From positions 6,735 to 70,734 of the forward strand of contig CAZPHD010000010.1 of the NCBI GenBank assembly GCA_964586225.1: a stretch of 64,000 nucleotides of DNA, read 5' to 3'. Positions within the stretch are counted from its first letter, which is position 1. Each line of letters starts with the position of its first letter. The stretch comes from JANJUB01 sp964586225. GTDB lineage: Bacteria > Armatimonadota > Fimbriimonadia > Fimbriimonadales > Fimbriimonadaceae. The notes under the pieces are model-generated. The model was not told the origin of the DNA and did not search any database. It was given only the letters and a program-made list of their open reading frames with translations. A program made the translations under genes and the position numbers. Positions 9,006 through 17,170 of this stretch are shown here, piece after piece.

Positions 9006-9035
9006 AGCCCCGGTGCTGTAAACAGCACCGGGGCT
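9006..9035 (-). terminator. Intrinsic terminator of rpsB-tsf
   Basis: A perfect 13-14 bp stem (AGCCCCGGTGCTGT paired with its complement) with a tiny A-rich loop. On the minus strand it is followed by TTTCTGTGTTTT, a U-rich tract. It starts 14 nt past the tsf stop codon. Confidence 0.9.
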
Positions 9036-9048
9036 CAAACAGTCACGA

Positions 9049-9852
9049 TCAGCCGTTAACGCCGACGATCATGTTCTCGAACGCGACGATCTTTGCGCCC
9101 TTCGCGACTTCGCTCAGGTATTGACCGACCGTCTTGGCGGGGTCCAGATAGAACGGCTGCTCCATGAGCACCGCCGTCTTCACGAACTCCTTGTTCACGC
9201 GGCCCTGCGCGATGTTGCGGGCGATGTTCTCGGGCTTGCCCTCGTTCATCGCGCGCTGGGTTTCGATCTCAATCTCCGCATCCAGCTTCTCCTGGCTCAG
9301 GTCTTCCTTGTTGATGATCTCAGGCGGGAAGGCAGCCGCGTGAACCGCGACCTTGCGGGCGGCTTCCGGATCGCTGACCTCACCCGACAGCACAATCGCG
9401 GTCCCCTTCGTGCGGTCGTGGTGCACGTAGGTGACGATGCGATCGCCGGTCAGGTGAACGACCTTGGTGATCTGGATGTTCTCGCGGATCTTGGCCACCG
9501 CCTCTTCGGCGAGGGGCTTCAGATCTTCTGCGGTCTTTCCGGCGAGCACCAAGTCCGCCATCTGCTGAGCGAGCGCGATGAAGTCCTCGTTGCGAGCGAC
9601 GAAGTCGGTTTCGCACTCAAGGATCACGCCACCGACGACGGTCGAATCGGCGTTGGCGGCAAACGCGACCACGCCTTCTGAGGTGGCGCGACCGGCTCGC
9701 TTGCCGGCGGCGGCCACGCCCTTCTCACGAAGGATCGCTTTTGCCTTTTCGTAGTCGCCGTCCGCTTCGTCCAGGGCGCCCTTGCATTCCATCATCGGCG
9801 CGCCGGTCTCTTCGCGCAAGCGCTTTACGTCATTTGCAGTGTAGTTGGCCAT
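9049..9852 (-). CDS. tsf: Translation elongation factor Ts
   Basis: A 267-residue guanine-nucleotide exchange factor that recharges EF-Tu. The N-terminal UBA-like domain shows the family signature LREETGAPMMECKGALDEA (about residues 11-29). The core contains GGVILECETDFVARNEDF (about 74-91), part of the EF-Tu-contacting region, and the end is a dimerisation-type C-terminal segment. It follows rpsB after only 8 nt, the conserved rpsB-tsf order, and is closed by the strong hairpin at 9006-9035. Confidence 0.97.
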   Translation of the reverse strand: MANYTANDVKRLREETGAPMMECKGALDEADGDYEKAKAILREKGVAAAGKRAGRATSEGVVAFAANADSTVVGGVILECETDFVARNEDFIALAQQMADLVLAGKTAEDLKPLAEEAVAKIRENIQITKVVHLTGDRIVTYVHHDRTKGTAIVLSGEVSDPEAARKVAVHAAAFPPEIINKEDLSQEKLDAEIEIETQRAMNEGKPENIARNIAQGRVNKEFVKTAVLMEQPFYLDPAKTVGQYLSEVAKGAKIVAFENMIVGVNG

Positions 9853-9860
9853 AACTCGGT

Positions 9861-10772
9861 TTACTTGTCCTCCGCATCGAGGTCGGGATCCACGGCAGGC
9901 TCCTCGGCTTCGACGACGGCGGGGGCTTCTTCCACCGGAGCCGCCTCAACCGGGGCGGGCTTGCTGGTGTTGATGGTCTCATCACCGAAGGCCGCGAGCA
10001 ACTCTTCCTCAACGGCACCGAAGGTGACGGCCTGACCGTCGTCCTCGATTTCGCCGCTCTCGGGGAGCGTGCCTTCGACGAGCGACTCGTCGAGCGGTCG
10101 GGCTTCCAGGATGGCTTCCGCCATCTTGCCGGTAACGAGGCGGATCGCGCGGATCGCATCGTCGTTGCCGGGGATGACGTAATCCACGACATCGGGGTCG
10201 CAGTTCGTGTCGACGATCGCGACGATCGGGATACCCAGCTTGCGGGCTTCCTTGACGGCGATATCTTCCTTGTTCAGGTCCACGACGAACATGACCGACG
10301 GCATTTCGTTCATGTTGCGGATGCCTTCAAGGAACTTCGACAGCTGAGCGCGCTCTTCGAGCCTCTTGAGCTTTTCTTTCTTGGGGAGTCGCTCCAGGTA
10401 GCCGTCAGCTTCCATACGGTCGAGCTCCTTCAGGCGTTGGACACGGCCCTGAATGGTCTTCCAGTTGGTAAGCGTTCCGCCCAACCATCGCTCGGCGATG
10501 TAGTATTGGCCGCTGCGCTGGGCGGCTTCCTTGACGGCCGACTGGGCCTGCTTCTTGGTGCCGACGAAGAGGACGGTGCCGCCATTTTCGGCGACGCCCT
10601 TGACGAAGTCAAGCGCTTCTTCGAAGAGCTTGATCGTTTGGTGAAGGTCGAGAATATAGATCCCGTTGCGTGCGCCATAGATATAGCGCTTCATCTTGGG
10701 ATTCCACCGCCGGGTCTGGTGACCGAAGTGCACACCAGATTCCAGCAGCTCTTTCATGCTGAGCTGTGCCAT
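9861..10772 (-). CDS. rpsB: 30S ribosomal protein S2
   Basis: A 303-residue S2 protein of the small ribosomal subunit. The N-terminal motif LLESGVHFGHQTRRWNPKM (about residues 9-27) and the segment PSVMFVVDLNKEDIAVKEA (about 155-175) are typical. The last 55-60 residues are an extra acidic Pro/Ala/Glu-rich tail not present in short S2 forms. The ATG follows GGAGAAATAA. The 5' leader holds a nested stem structure (10813-10855) that could control expression of the rpsB-tsf operon. Confidence 0.97.
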   Translation of the reverse strand: MAQLSMKELLESGVHFGHQTRRWNPKMKRYIYGARNGIYILDLHQTIKLFEEALDFVKGVAENGGTVLFVGTKKQAQSAVKEAAQRSGQYYIAERWLGGTLTNWKTIQGRVQRLKELDRMEADGYLERLPKKEKLKRLEERAQLSKFLEGIRNMNEMPSVMFVVDLNKEDIAVKEARKLGIPIVAIVDTNCDPDVVDYVIPGNDDAIRAIRLVTGKMAEAILEARPLDESLVEGTLPESGEIEDDGQAVTFGAVEEELLAAFGDETINTSKPAPVEAAPVEEAPAVVEAEEPAVDPDLDAEDK

Positions 10773-10812
10773 TTATTTCTCCAGGTTGATCCTCCGATGC
10801 GGTTTTGATTTA

Positions 10813-10855
10813 TGCGCCTGAAGCTCCCAACTGCGTTGGGCACCTGGCTGGCGCA
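10813..10855 (-). promoter_or_regulatory. Structured 5' leader of rpsB (candidate S2 autoregulatory site)
   Basis: On the minus strand an outer stem TGCGCC/GGCGCA encloses an inner perfect hairpin CCCAAC-GCA-GTTGGG. It lies 41-83 nt upstream of the rpsB ATG. Ribosomal protein leaders often fold to bind their own product; that this one binds S2 is inference. Confidence 0.4.
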
Positions 10856-10932
10856 ACCCCATCGTGTGAGTTACAAGCGGTAGGATACCTCATGAGGCCC
10901 ACAAATTGAATCCACAGCAGGATCGAAGACGC

Positions 10933-11352
10933 ATGATTGGCCGCGTGGGCGGCCTGACGTTTGGGGCATTGCTGGCGCTGGCTTGGCTGCCTCAATGCGG
11001 GTCGTTTATGCAGCTACGGAAGGTGACCGGCTACTACGAGTGCATCCGCCCGGAGGGTGTGCGGGAATCGATCACGATCAGCGGATACGGATGGATTGCT
11101 TGGGTACGAGGTCGCGACCAACAGCAATTCGCGTTTGAGCTCAAAGGGGAAGATTTGATGCGCATCGCGACGGTCGAGGAGCCTAATCTCGGACAGGATT
11201 TCAGCTTCACGCGGCAGGGCGACGAGTTGTATCTGACGCCCAAGCTGGGTGACTCGAAGTGCGAACGTTGGGTTCATCGGCGCGCTCCGAGCAAAGAAAC
11301 TCCCGAATCGGTACCAGATCCCTTAGAGCTTAGCTACCTCGGCGGCCGATGA
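10933..11352 (+). CDS. Small secreted protein of unknown function
   Basis: I chose ATG 10933 (139 residues); an in-frame TTG lies at 10906. The N-terminus is a signal peptide or membrane anchor (about residues 1-22, hydrophobic GALLALAWLPQC); the cysteine does not sit in a good lipobox. The rest is predicted beta-rich and resembles small lipocalin-like domains (GYYECIRPEG, then alternating hydrophobic strands), but I do not recognise a family. It overlaps the next gene by an ATGA, so the two are probably translated together, although no functional link is obvious. Confidence 0.6.
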   Translation: MIGRVGGLTFGALLALAWLPQCGSFMQLRKVTGYYECIRPEGVRESITISGYGWIAWVRGRDQQQFAFELKGEDLMRIATVEEPNLGQDFSFTRQGDELYLTPKLGDSKCERWVHRRAPSKETPESVPDPLELSYLGGR

Positions 11353-12326
11353 TGTCCTGGCGAGACCGCTCCCGCACCGTTAAGACCATTGACGCCCACA
11401 CGGGCGGAGAGCCCTTGCGCTTGATCCTGGAGGGGGTGCCTCCCTTGATGGGGCGGACCGTCCTTGAGAAGCGCGCGTACATGCGGCGCGAGCTTGATCA
11501 CTACCGCACGGCCCTGATGTTTGAACCCCGCGGCCACGCCGACATGTATGGCTGTGTGCTCACCGAGCCAGAAACTGAAGACGGAGACTACGGCGTCATT
11601 TTCCTGCACAACGAGGGGTACAGCACGATGTGTGGGCACGGCGTGATCGCGCTGGTAACGATCTTGCTGGAGACGGGGATGACGACGCAGACGGTGTTGA
11701 AGCTCGACACGCCCGCGGGGCGGGTGACGGCGACGGCTTGTTTAAACGAAGGCCGCGTCGAATCGGTGTCGTTCCTCAATGTGCCCTCGTTTGTCGAGCG
11801 GACGGGCGTGGTTTTGGATGAGGTTTCGTATGACGTCGCCTTCGGCGGCGCATACTACGCGATCGGCGATGCGGGGCTGCCGCTGGAGCCATCGTCGGTT
11901 GAGCGGTTGATTACTGAGGGGCGTCGGGTCAAGGCCGAGATCGGGCACGACATGCGGCATCCCTATGAGCCGGATCTCAGTTTCCTGTACGGGGTGATCT
12001 TCACGGGGCCGCCGCATGATCCATCGCACCACAGCCGCAATGTGTGCATCTTTGCCGATGGGGAAGTCGACCGATCACCGACCGGGACTGGCGTCAGTGC
12101 ACGGGCGGCGTTGCACTACTTCCGGGGCGACATCGGGCTTAGCGAGCCGATCGTGATCGAGAGTATCTTGGGTTCGACGTTTACGGTCGAGGTGGTCGAA
12201 GAAGTCGAATTCGGCGGCCGACCGGCGGTGATACCGCGAGTGACCGGCTCAGCGCACATCACGGGCATGAGTGAGTTCCTTATCGATCCTTCCGACCCAC
12301 TAGGACATGGCTTCTTGATTCGGTAG
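11349..12326 (+). CDS. Proline racemase family: probable trans-3-hydroxy-L-proline dehydratase
   Basis: A 325-residue enzyme of the proline racemase/hydroxyproline epimerase family. The first catalytic cysteine is present (Cys95 in TMCGHG). The second, which is Cys in racemases and epimerases (SPCGTG), is Thr245 here (SPTGTGVSA). In this family the Cys/Thr pair marks trans-3-hydroxy-L-proline dehydratase, which yields delta1-pyrroline-2-carboxylate. KTIDAHTGGEPLR at the N-terminus is typical. A candidate reductase for the product lies at 50278-51222. The start overlaps the preceding stop; the 3' end overlaps the convergent permease gene by 27 nt. Confidence 0.85.
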   Translation: MMSWRDRSRTVKTIDAHTGGEPLRLILEGVPPLMGRTVLEKRAYMRRELDHYRTALMFEPRGHADMYGCVLTEPETEDGDYGVIFLHNEGYSTMCGHGVIALVTILLETGMTTQTVLKLDTPAGRVTATACLNEGRVESVSFLNVPSFVERTGVVLDEVSYDVAFGGAYYAIGDAGLPLEPSSVERLITEGRRVKAEIGHDMRHPYEPDLSFLYGVIFTGPPHDPSHHSRNVCIFADGEVDRSPTGTGVSARAALHYFRGDIGLSEPIVIESILGSTFTVEVVEEVEFGGRPAVIPRVTGSAHITGMSEFLIDPSDPLGHGFLIR

Positions 12327-13397
12327 CGCCACCGGGGCGGCTTCGCCTTCGGCGTTTCGCAGGCGCTCGCGAATGATGTCTTGGATGGCGAGCAGGATCG
12401 TCAGCACCACTGGACCCATCATGATGCCGACCGGACCCATCGCGAAGATGCCACCGAGGAGGCTGAAGAAGATCGCCATCGGGTGCAGATCGACACGCGC
12501 GCCGATGATGAATGGGCGCAGGATGTTGTCGGCTTGGCTGACCACCAGGAACCCAAACGCAGCGAGCCCAAAGCCTTGCCAATACTGCCCCTGTGCCAAG
12601 AGGAGAAGACTGAGGGGCACATAGACAATCGGTGACCCGAGGAGGGGGATGGCACACAGAACGGTCGTTGCGACCCACCAAACCAGCGGCGAGGGCACGC
12701 CGGCGACCCAGTACGCGATGCCCGCCAGACCACCTTGGATCAGTGCGACAAGCACGATGCCAACGAAGACCGCGTGGATCGTCGCTTCCATCCGCTCTAG
12801 GAGGGCCTCCGCGCGTTCTCGCGGGAGCGGGATCAGTTCGAGGGCCGGTTCCCGGAGTTTGTGGCCGTCGCGAAGCATGAAGAAGAGGGTGAGGAACGCG
12901 ACAACGAGCGTGAAGATGCCCTGGCCCGTGGTCTTGGCGGCACCGCTCGCAAAGGCGCCGATGCCCTTCACGAGTCCTTCACGATTAGTTTCGACCCACG
13001 CTTCGAGGCTGAAGTCCGGAGCGCCTAGCTGAGAGGCGATGGGCTTCACATGCTTGTCGATTTCGGCAAACACCTGGGCGATGCTGAGGTCGCTGTTTCC
13101 ATTTGCCAGGGTCAGTTGGTGCGCGCTGGCGGTGATTTGGAGGGTGAGAACGGTGCCGACAAGCGCGAGCGGGACGCCGATGAGGGCGATCGTGAGAAGC
13201 GTCGTCGCGGTAGCGGCCCAGTTGGGATTGAGCTTTTTTCGGAATCTCCGATGAATCGGCCCCACGAGCACGGCGATCACGGCGGCCCACAGCAGGGCCG
13301 GCAAGAACGGCGCAAGTAACGTTCCTGCGACGTAGAGCGTGAGCGCGACAACCACCCCAAAGGTGATCTGACGATAGCGTTCGGTGGTCAAGTTCAT
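12300..13397 (-). CDS. AI-2E family transporter (second copy)
   Basis: A 365-residue multi-pass membrane protein of the AI-2E/PerM family. It has two N-terminal hydrophobic segments (about residues 10-50), one at about 60-90, a soluble region (about 95-150), then several C-terminal segments including the family-typical stretch LLGSPIVYVPLSLLLLAQGQ and MGPVGIMMGPVVLTILLAI. The substrate is unknown. It differs clearly from the copy at 2922-4118 and is likely an old paralogue. The start is ATG at 13397. Confidence 0.85.
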   Translation of the reverse strand: MNLTTERYRQITFGVVVALTLYVAGTLLAPFLPALLWAAVIAVLVGPIHRRFRKKLNPNWAATATTLLTIALIGVPLALVGTVLTLQITASAHQLTLANGNSDLSIAQVFAEIDKHVKPIASQLGAPDFSLEAWVETNREGLVKGIGAFASGAAKTTGQGIFTLVVAFLTLFFMLRDGHKLREPALELIPLPRERAEALLERMEATIHAVFVGIVLVALIQGGLAGIAYWVAGVPSPLVWWVATTVLCAIPLLGSPIVYVPLSLLLLAQGQYWQGFGLAAFGFLVVSQADNILRPFIIGARVDLHPMAIFFSLLGGIFAMGPVGIMMGPVVLTILLAIQDIIRERLRNAEGEAAPVALPNQEAMS

Positions 13398-13470
13398 GGC
13401 GGGCCGACTTGCGCCATTTTACGACGATCACGGCGTGCGCGTTGCGATTCACTATGTTAGACTCAGGACT

Positions 13471-13899
13471 ATGAGAGCAATCGTCGCGTTGGTGGTGCTC
13501 GTTGGCCTTGTGGGGTGTGGCAAGCAAGCGAACCCGTATCTGGGTGCGTGGGATGGCGAGGTGTCTGTGCAGGGCTTTCGGGTGACGATCGTGCACGAGT
13601 TTGCGCCCGATGGGGTCTATAGCGTGGGCGGTGAGCTCATGGGCGCGAAGGTCAAGATCACCGGAACCTATGAGTACTCCGGCGACCAGCTCACCGTCAA
13701 TGGGGAGAAGATCACCGTCGACTCCTCTGCCGCAACCCTTCCGAAGGCGCTGATCGATCAGGGCACGACGGAGATTGCGAAGCAGTTGAACAAGCCGCAA
13801 ACCGGAACGGTCACTTGGCCCGATGAGAACACCTTTGTGGTGAACCCCGATGAGCCCGGCAATCCGGTCCTGACTTTTCGGCGGAAGGTAGCGAAGTGA
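13471..13899 (+). CDS. Small lipoprotein of unknown function
   Basis: A 142-residue protein with a textbook lipoprotein signal (MRAIVALVVLVGLVGC, lipobox LVGC), so it is probably anchored to a membrane after cleavage before Cys16. The mature part is a single beta-rich domain starting YLGAWDGEV with evenly spaced strands, reminiscent of lipocalin-like fatty-acid-binding folds. A -10-like TAGACT ends 7 nt before the ATG and there is no ribosome site, so the message may be leaderless. Its stop overlaps the next gene by GTGA. I rejected the longer in-frame start at 13384 because it destroys the signal peptide. Confidence 0.65.
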   Translation: MRAIVALVVLVGLVGCGKQANPYLGAWDGEVSVQGFRVTIVHEFAPDGVYSVGGELMGAKVKITGTYEYSGDQLTVNGEKITVDSSAATLPKALIDQGTTEIAKQLNKPQTGTVTWPDENTFVVNPDEPGNPVLTFRRKVAK

Positions 13900-14921
13900 T
13901 TCGCCACGGAGTCGTGATGGCGGGCGGCTCGGGAGAGCGCTTTTGGCCCGTCTCGACTCCACGCATCCCCAAGCAGTTGCTCGACCTCACCGGCGAGGGT
14001 TGCTCCATGCTTGAGGCGTCGTTGGCTCGGTTGAGGCTGGCTGTTGGCGAACAGCTGTGGGTTTCAACATCGCCACTTTTGGCGGATGCGATCGCCGAAT
14101 CGGGGTTGGTGCCGTCCGATCGGGTGCTGGCCGAACCGATGCGGCGAAACACGCTGGGGGCCGTGGTCTGGACGATGGCTTCTTTGGCCGCGCGGACCGA
14201 GGGAGATTTCTGCGTTGCGATCACGACGTCGGATCACGCGATTCGCCCCGCCGAGGCGTTTGCCGACTGCGTTCGAACGGCGATGGATATCGCGGAGCGA
14301 GATAGCGTGCTCGTCACGATCGGCATCCCTCCCTCCCGTCCGGAAACTGGGTTCGGCTACATTGAACGACAAGAGGACGGGTCCGTCACGAGATTTGCCG
14401 AGAAGCCAGACGCGGCTACGGCCGCGCAGTTCTTGCGGCAGGGCAACTATCTGTGGAACAGCGGGATGTTCTTCTGGACGGAGCACGCCTTTGATCGGGA
14501 GTTGGCCGAGGCAAACCCCGGCGCAAGCGAAACCTACCGAGCGGTTAAAAGGCTCTTGCGGGCTGGAGAAGGTGCTTCAGCTGTTTTCGAGGGGCTTCCG
14601 TCGCAATCGGTGGACGTCGCCCTAATGGAACGGGCCGAAGGTGTCCACTGTGTGCCAGCGACCTTCGCTTGGGACGATGTAGGAACTTGGGATTCGCTGT
14701 TGCGTACCGTGCCGCTTGATCCGGCGGGCAACGCAGTCGTTGGATCCGCGCGGTTGGTCGAAACTCGCCAGAGCGTGGTCTACAACACGACGGGTAGGGA
14801 AGTTACTACGCTGGGCGTGGACGGGCTGGTGATCGTCGTAACTGACGATCAGGTCGTCGTAACGCGAACGGATCGGGCGCAAGATGTCCGACTCCTTGCG
14901 AACCCCTCGCAAGGGCACTAG
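13896..14921 (+). CDS. manC: Mannose-1-phosphate guanylyltransferase
   Basis: A 341-residue nucleotidyltransferase that makes GDP-mannose from mannose-1-phosphate and GTP. The N-terminal signature VVMAGGSGERFWPVSTPRIP (about residues 6-25) with PKQLL is diagnostic; a FGYIERQ motif and FAEKPD (about 148-170) follow. The length fits the stand-alone, non-fused type: the C-terminal isomerase cupin of bifunctional ManC is absent. It starts at a GTG overlapping the upstream stop. GDP-mannose would feed the glycosyltransferases downstream (17156-26151). Confidence 0.9.
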   Translation: MIRHGVVMAGGSGERFWPVSTPRIPKQLLDLTGEGCSMLEASLARLRLAVGEQLWVSTSPLLADAIAESGLVPSDRVLAEPMRRNTLGAVVWTMASLAARTEGDFCVAITTSDHAIRPAEAFADCVRTAMDIAERDSVLVTIGIPPSRPETGFGYIERQEDGSVTRFAEKPDAATAAQFLRQGNYLWNSGMFFWTEHAFDRELAEANPGASETYRAVKRLLRAGEGASAVFEGLPSQSVDVALMERAEGVHCVPATFAWDDVGTWDSLLRTVPLDPAGNAVVGSARLVETRQSVVYNTTGREVTTLGVDGLVIVVTDDQVVVTRTDRAQDVRLLANPSQGH

Positions 14922-15032
14922 CCGCTATCGTTGACAGCTAGAAATCCGCCCGGCTGGTGATGGTGCCGGAACGCCCCCGACCCAGCAAATCTTGCGATGC
15001 CCAGCCTACCCAGGGGTTGGAACTCTGGGGAC

Positions 15033-17126
15033 ATGGGAAACTGGAAAGCGGGCATCCTTATGGGCTCCTGGATGATGCTGGCCGTCTCGGCGGTCGGACA
15101 ATCGAGCTCCACTGTCTACAACGTTGAGCAACTCGGATCTCCGGGATACTACTTCAGCGGAGTTCAACTCCAAGGTCAAACCACAATCGGACTGCAGCCG
15201 GCAGCGCAGTTTGGTTTTGGCGGCCAATGGAGCCAGATCGGCGTCAACTTTTCGATGCCTCGCAATTGGATGAGCTACAGCGGCTTTTCGATTCGCGTTG
15301 AGAACCTCGAGAACTATCCGATCAGTCTCGGTGTCCGTTGGGACATCAACTCGCAGCTGAACGACTACGACGGCGGCAGCCTTGATCTCGCCCCGCGGGA
15401 AGTTCGCACGTTCTATCTGGATGCAAGCGGATTTGACCCGACGGCCCACGGCATGATGGCACCGTTCCCCGCGCTCCAGGAAACCTACACGCATCGCCGC
15501 TCGTGGAGCCCGGCCAAGCCAAAAAACTCGGTGTACCGATTCCAGATCTACAACCGGAACGGTCAGCCTGCCAAGGTCAAACTTGCTTCGGTCGAAGCCG
15601 TGTCGATTGACAACTCGCTCCTTGCGTTCGTAGACGAATTTGGGCAGTATGCGCGGCGAAGTTGGGATTGGCGGAAGCTTAGCGCGCAGCAGATTCGCGA
15701 TCAACACGCGGATGAGTTGGCCGACATCTCGGCCAATCCGGGTCCGGGCGAATCCTTGGGCTCGCTAGACCTGCCCGAAACGATTTATCGCGACAAGTGG
15801 CGAGCCGTGAAGACGCAGTCGGGCAAGGCTTACTTCCTGACGCCGGGCGGACGATACTTCTGGAGCCTCGGGGCCACCTCCGTGGGATCGTCCAGTGAGA
15901 CGATCGTGGAAGGCCGCGAGGTCATGTTCACCGGTCAACCCGCCTTTGGCGATGCCAAGGCGCAGTTCTACGGCACCGTGACGAAGCAGGGTCAAGACCG
16001 CCGGACATACAGCCACTACAGTGCCAACTTGCTAGAGAAGTACGGGGATAACTGGCCGACGCAGTGGATCTACCAAGCCAAGCGCCGTTTCGAGTCGTGG
16101 GGACTGAACACCCTCGGCTCAGGCTCGGCGGTCGGGAGCCAACTGAAGTTCCAGGGCATCCCGTTCACGTTCGGTTTGACCACCCATGCGTTCCCGACTC
16201 GACTGCAAACGCCGTTTGCATTCTGGTCGACGCTGCCCGATCCTTACGCTGCCAACTTCACGTCATGGTTGATCAGCCACTTCGCTCAGTCGCTTAACAC
16301 CTATGGGTCGCACCCGAACCTCGTTGGCGTGATCGTCGATGGTGAACATAGCTGGGGCATTCGCGCCGGAACACTGCGTGAGCAGTATCAGGTCCCGATC
16401 GCGGCTCTTTCCGCTCCCAAGACCCAGCCCTCGAAGCAGGCGTTCATCAATCACTTGTTCGTGAAGTACCAGACGGTTGCCGCTCTGAATCAAGCTTGGG
16501 GCACGAACTTTGAGTCCTGGCAATGGTTGCGTGACAACTCAGCCTCGCTGACCGACAACCAGGTTAGCAACGCCAAGCCTGACCTGTCGGCATTCCTGTA
16601 CAACTTCGCCAAGACTTACGCCTTTCGGGTTCGCGCCGCCATCAAGGCGAACAAGCCGGACGTGCTTTGGCTCGGGAGCAAGGATTCGTACGGCTGGTGT
16701 CCGAACGAAGCGTTTGGCGGGTTGCAACTCTATGCAGACGTGATTTCGGTGACCTGCTACGATGATGCGTCGATGGTTCCGTGGGCCTACTTCAATGGCC
16801 TCAAGAAGCCCGTCCTCATCGCTGAGTTCTCGTTCACCAGCCGCGATGGTAACTCGTTCCCGCAAATGATCTTCCCGCGGGCCGATGTTAACAATCAGAC
16901 CGCTCGGGCCGAGCGCACTCGCGCATACCTCGACAAGGCTCTGAGCACCAAGAACATCATCGGCGTGCACTGGTTCACCTACATCGACCAGCCGATCACT
17001 GGGCGCAGTCAGGATGGCGAGAACTTCGCCTTCGGCCTCGTTGATGTGACCGACCAGCCCTACCAAGAAATGGTCAACATGTTCCGGTCGTTCACCAGCA
17101 ACATGTACGTCAATCGCGGCCTATAA
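15033..17126 (+). CDS. Secreted GH50-like (agarase-type) glycoside hydrolase
   Basis: A 697-residue secreted protein starting at ATG 15033 (TGGGG upstream) with a signal peptide ending near AVGQSSS. Residues about 30-200 form a beta-sandwich-like domain. The rest looks like a clan-A (beta/alpha)8 hydrolase close to GH50 agarases or GH42. The likely acid/base Glu is in GVIVDGEHSWG and the nucleophile in PVLIAEFSF, followed by GVHWFTYIDQPITGR, which closely matches GH50 agarases. It probably cleaves a galactan-like polysaccharide outside the cell. Its place beside the exopolysaccharide genes suggests trimming of the cell's own polymer or uptake of a foreign one. Substrate uncertain. Confidence 0.7.
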   Translation: MGNWKAGILMGSWMMLAVSAVGQSSSTVYNVEQLGSPGYYFSGVQLQGQTTIGLQPAAQFGFGGQWSQIGVNFSMPRNWMSYSGFSIRVENLENYPISLGVRWDINSQLNDYDGGSLDLAPREVRTFYLDASGFDPTAHGMMAPFPALQETYTHRRSWSPAKPKNSVYRFQIYNRNGQPAKVKLASVEAVSIDNSLLAFVDEFGQYARRSWDWRKLSAQQIRDQHADELADISANPGPGESLGSLDLPETIYRDKWRAVKTQSGKAYFLTPGGRYFWSLGATSVGSSSETIVEGREVMFTGQPAFGDAKAQFYGTVTKQGQDRRTYSHYSANLLEKYGDNWPTQWIYQAKRRFESWGLNTLGSGSAVGSQLKFQGIPFTFGLTTHAFPTRLQTPFAFWSTLPDPYAANFTSWLISHFAQSLNTYGSHPNLVGVIVDGEHSWGIRAGTLREQYQVPIAALSAPKTQPSKQAFINHLFVKYQTVAALNQAWGTNFESWQWLRDNSASLTDNQVSNAKPDLSAFLYNFAKTYAFRVRAAIKANKPDVLWLGSKDSYGWCPNEAFGGLQLYADVISVTCYDDASMVPWAYFNGLKKPVLIAEFSFTSRDGNSFPQMIFPRADVNNQTARAERTRAYLDKALSTKNIIGVHWFTYIDQPITGRSQDGENFAFGLVDVTDQPYQEMVNMFRSFTSNMYVNRGL

Positions 17127-17144
17127 GGGCACTCCGGAGAGACA

Positions 17145-17170
17145 CCCTCCTCGACTCAGGTCGAGGGGGG
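17145..17170. terminator. Convergent hairpin terminator overlapping a glycosyltransferase 3' end
   Basis: An 11-bp stem (CCCTCCTCGAC with GTCGAGGGGGG, one G-T pair) and a TCAG loop. It lies 18 nt past the GH50-like stop, and its right arm is the last codons plus stop of the convergent glycosyltransferase. U-tracts are weak on both strands. Confidence 0.55.

Noticed and set aside
14922..15032. A sigma70 promoter (TTGACA near 14930) ahead of the GH50-like gene
   Set aside because: TTGACA is present, but no -10 box lies 16-18 nt downstream.
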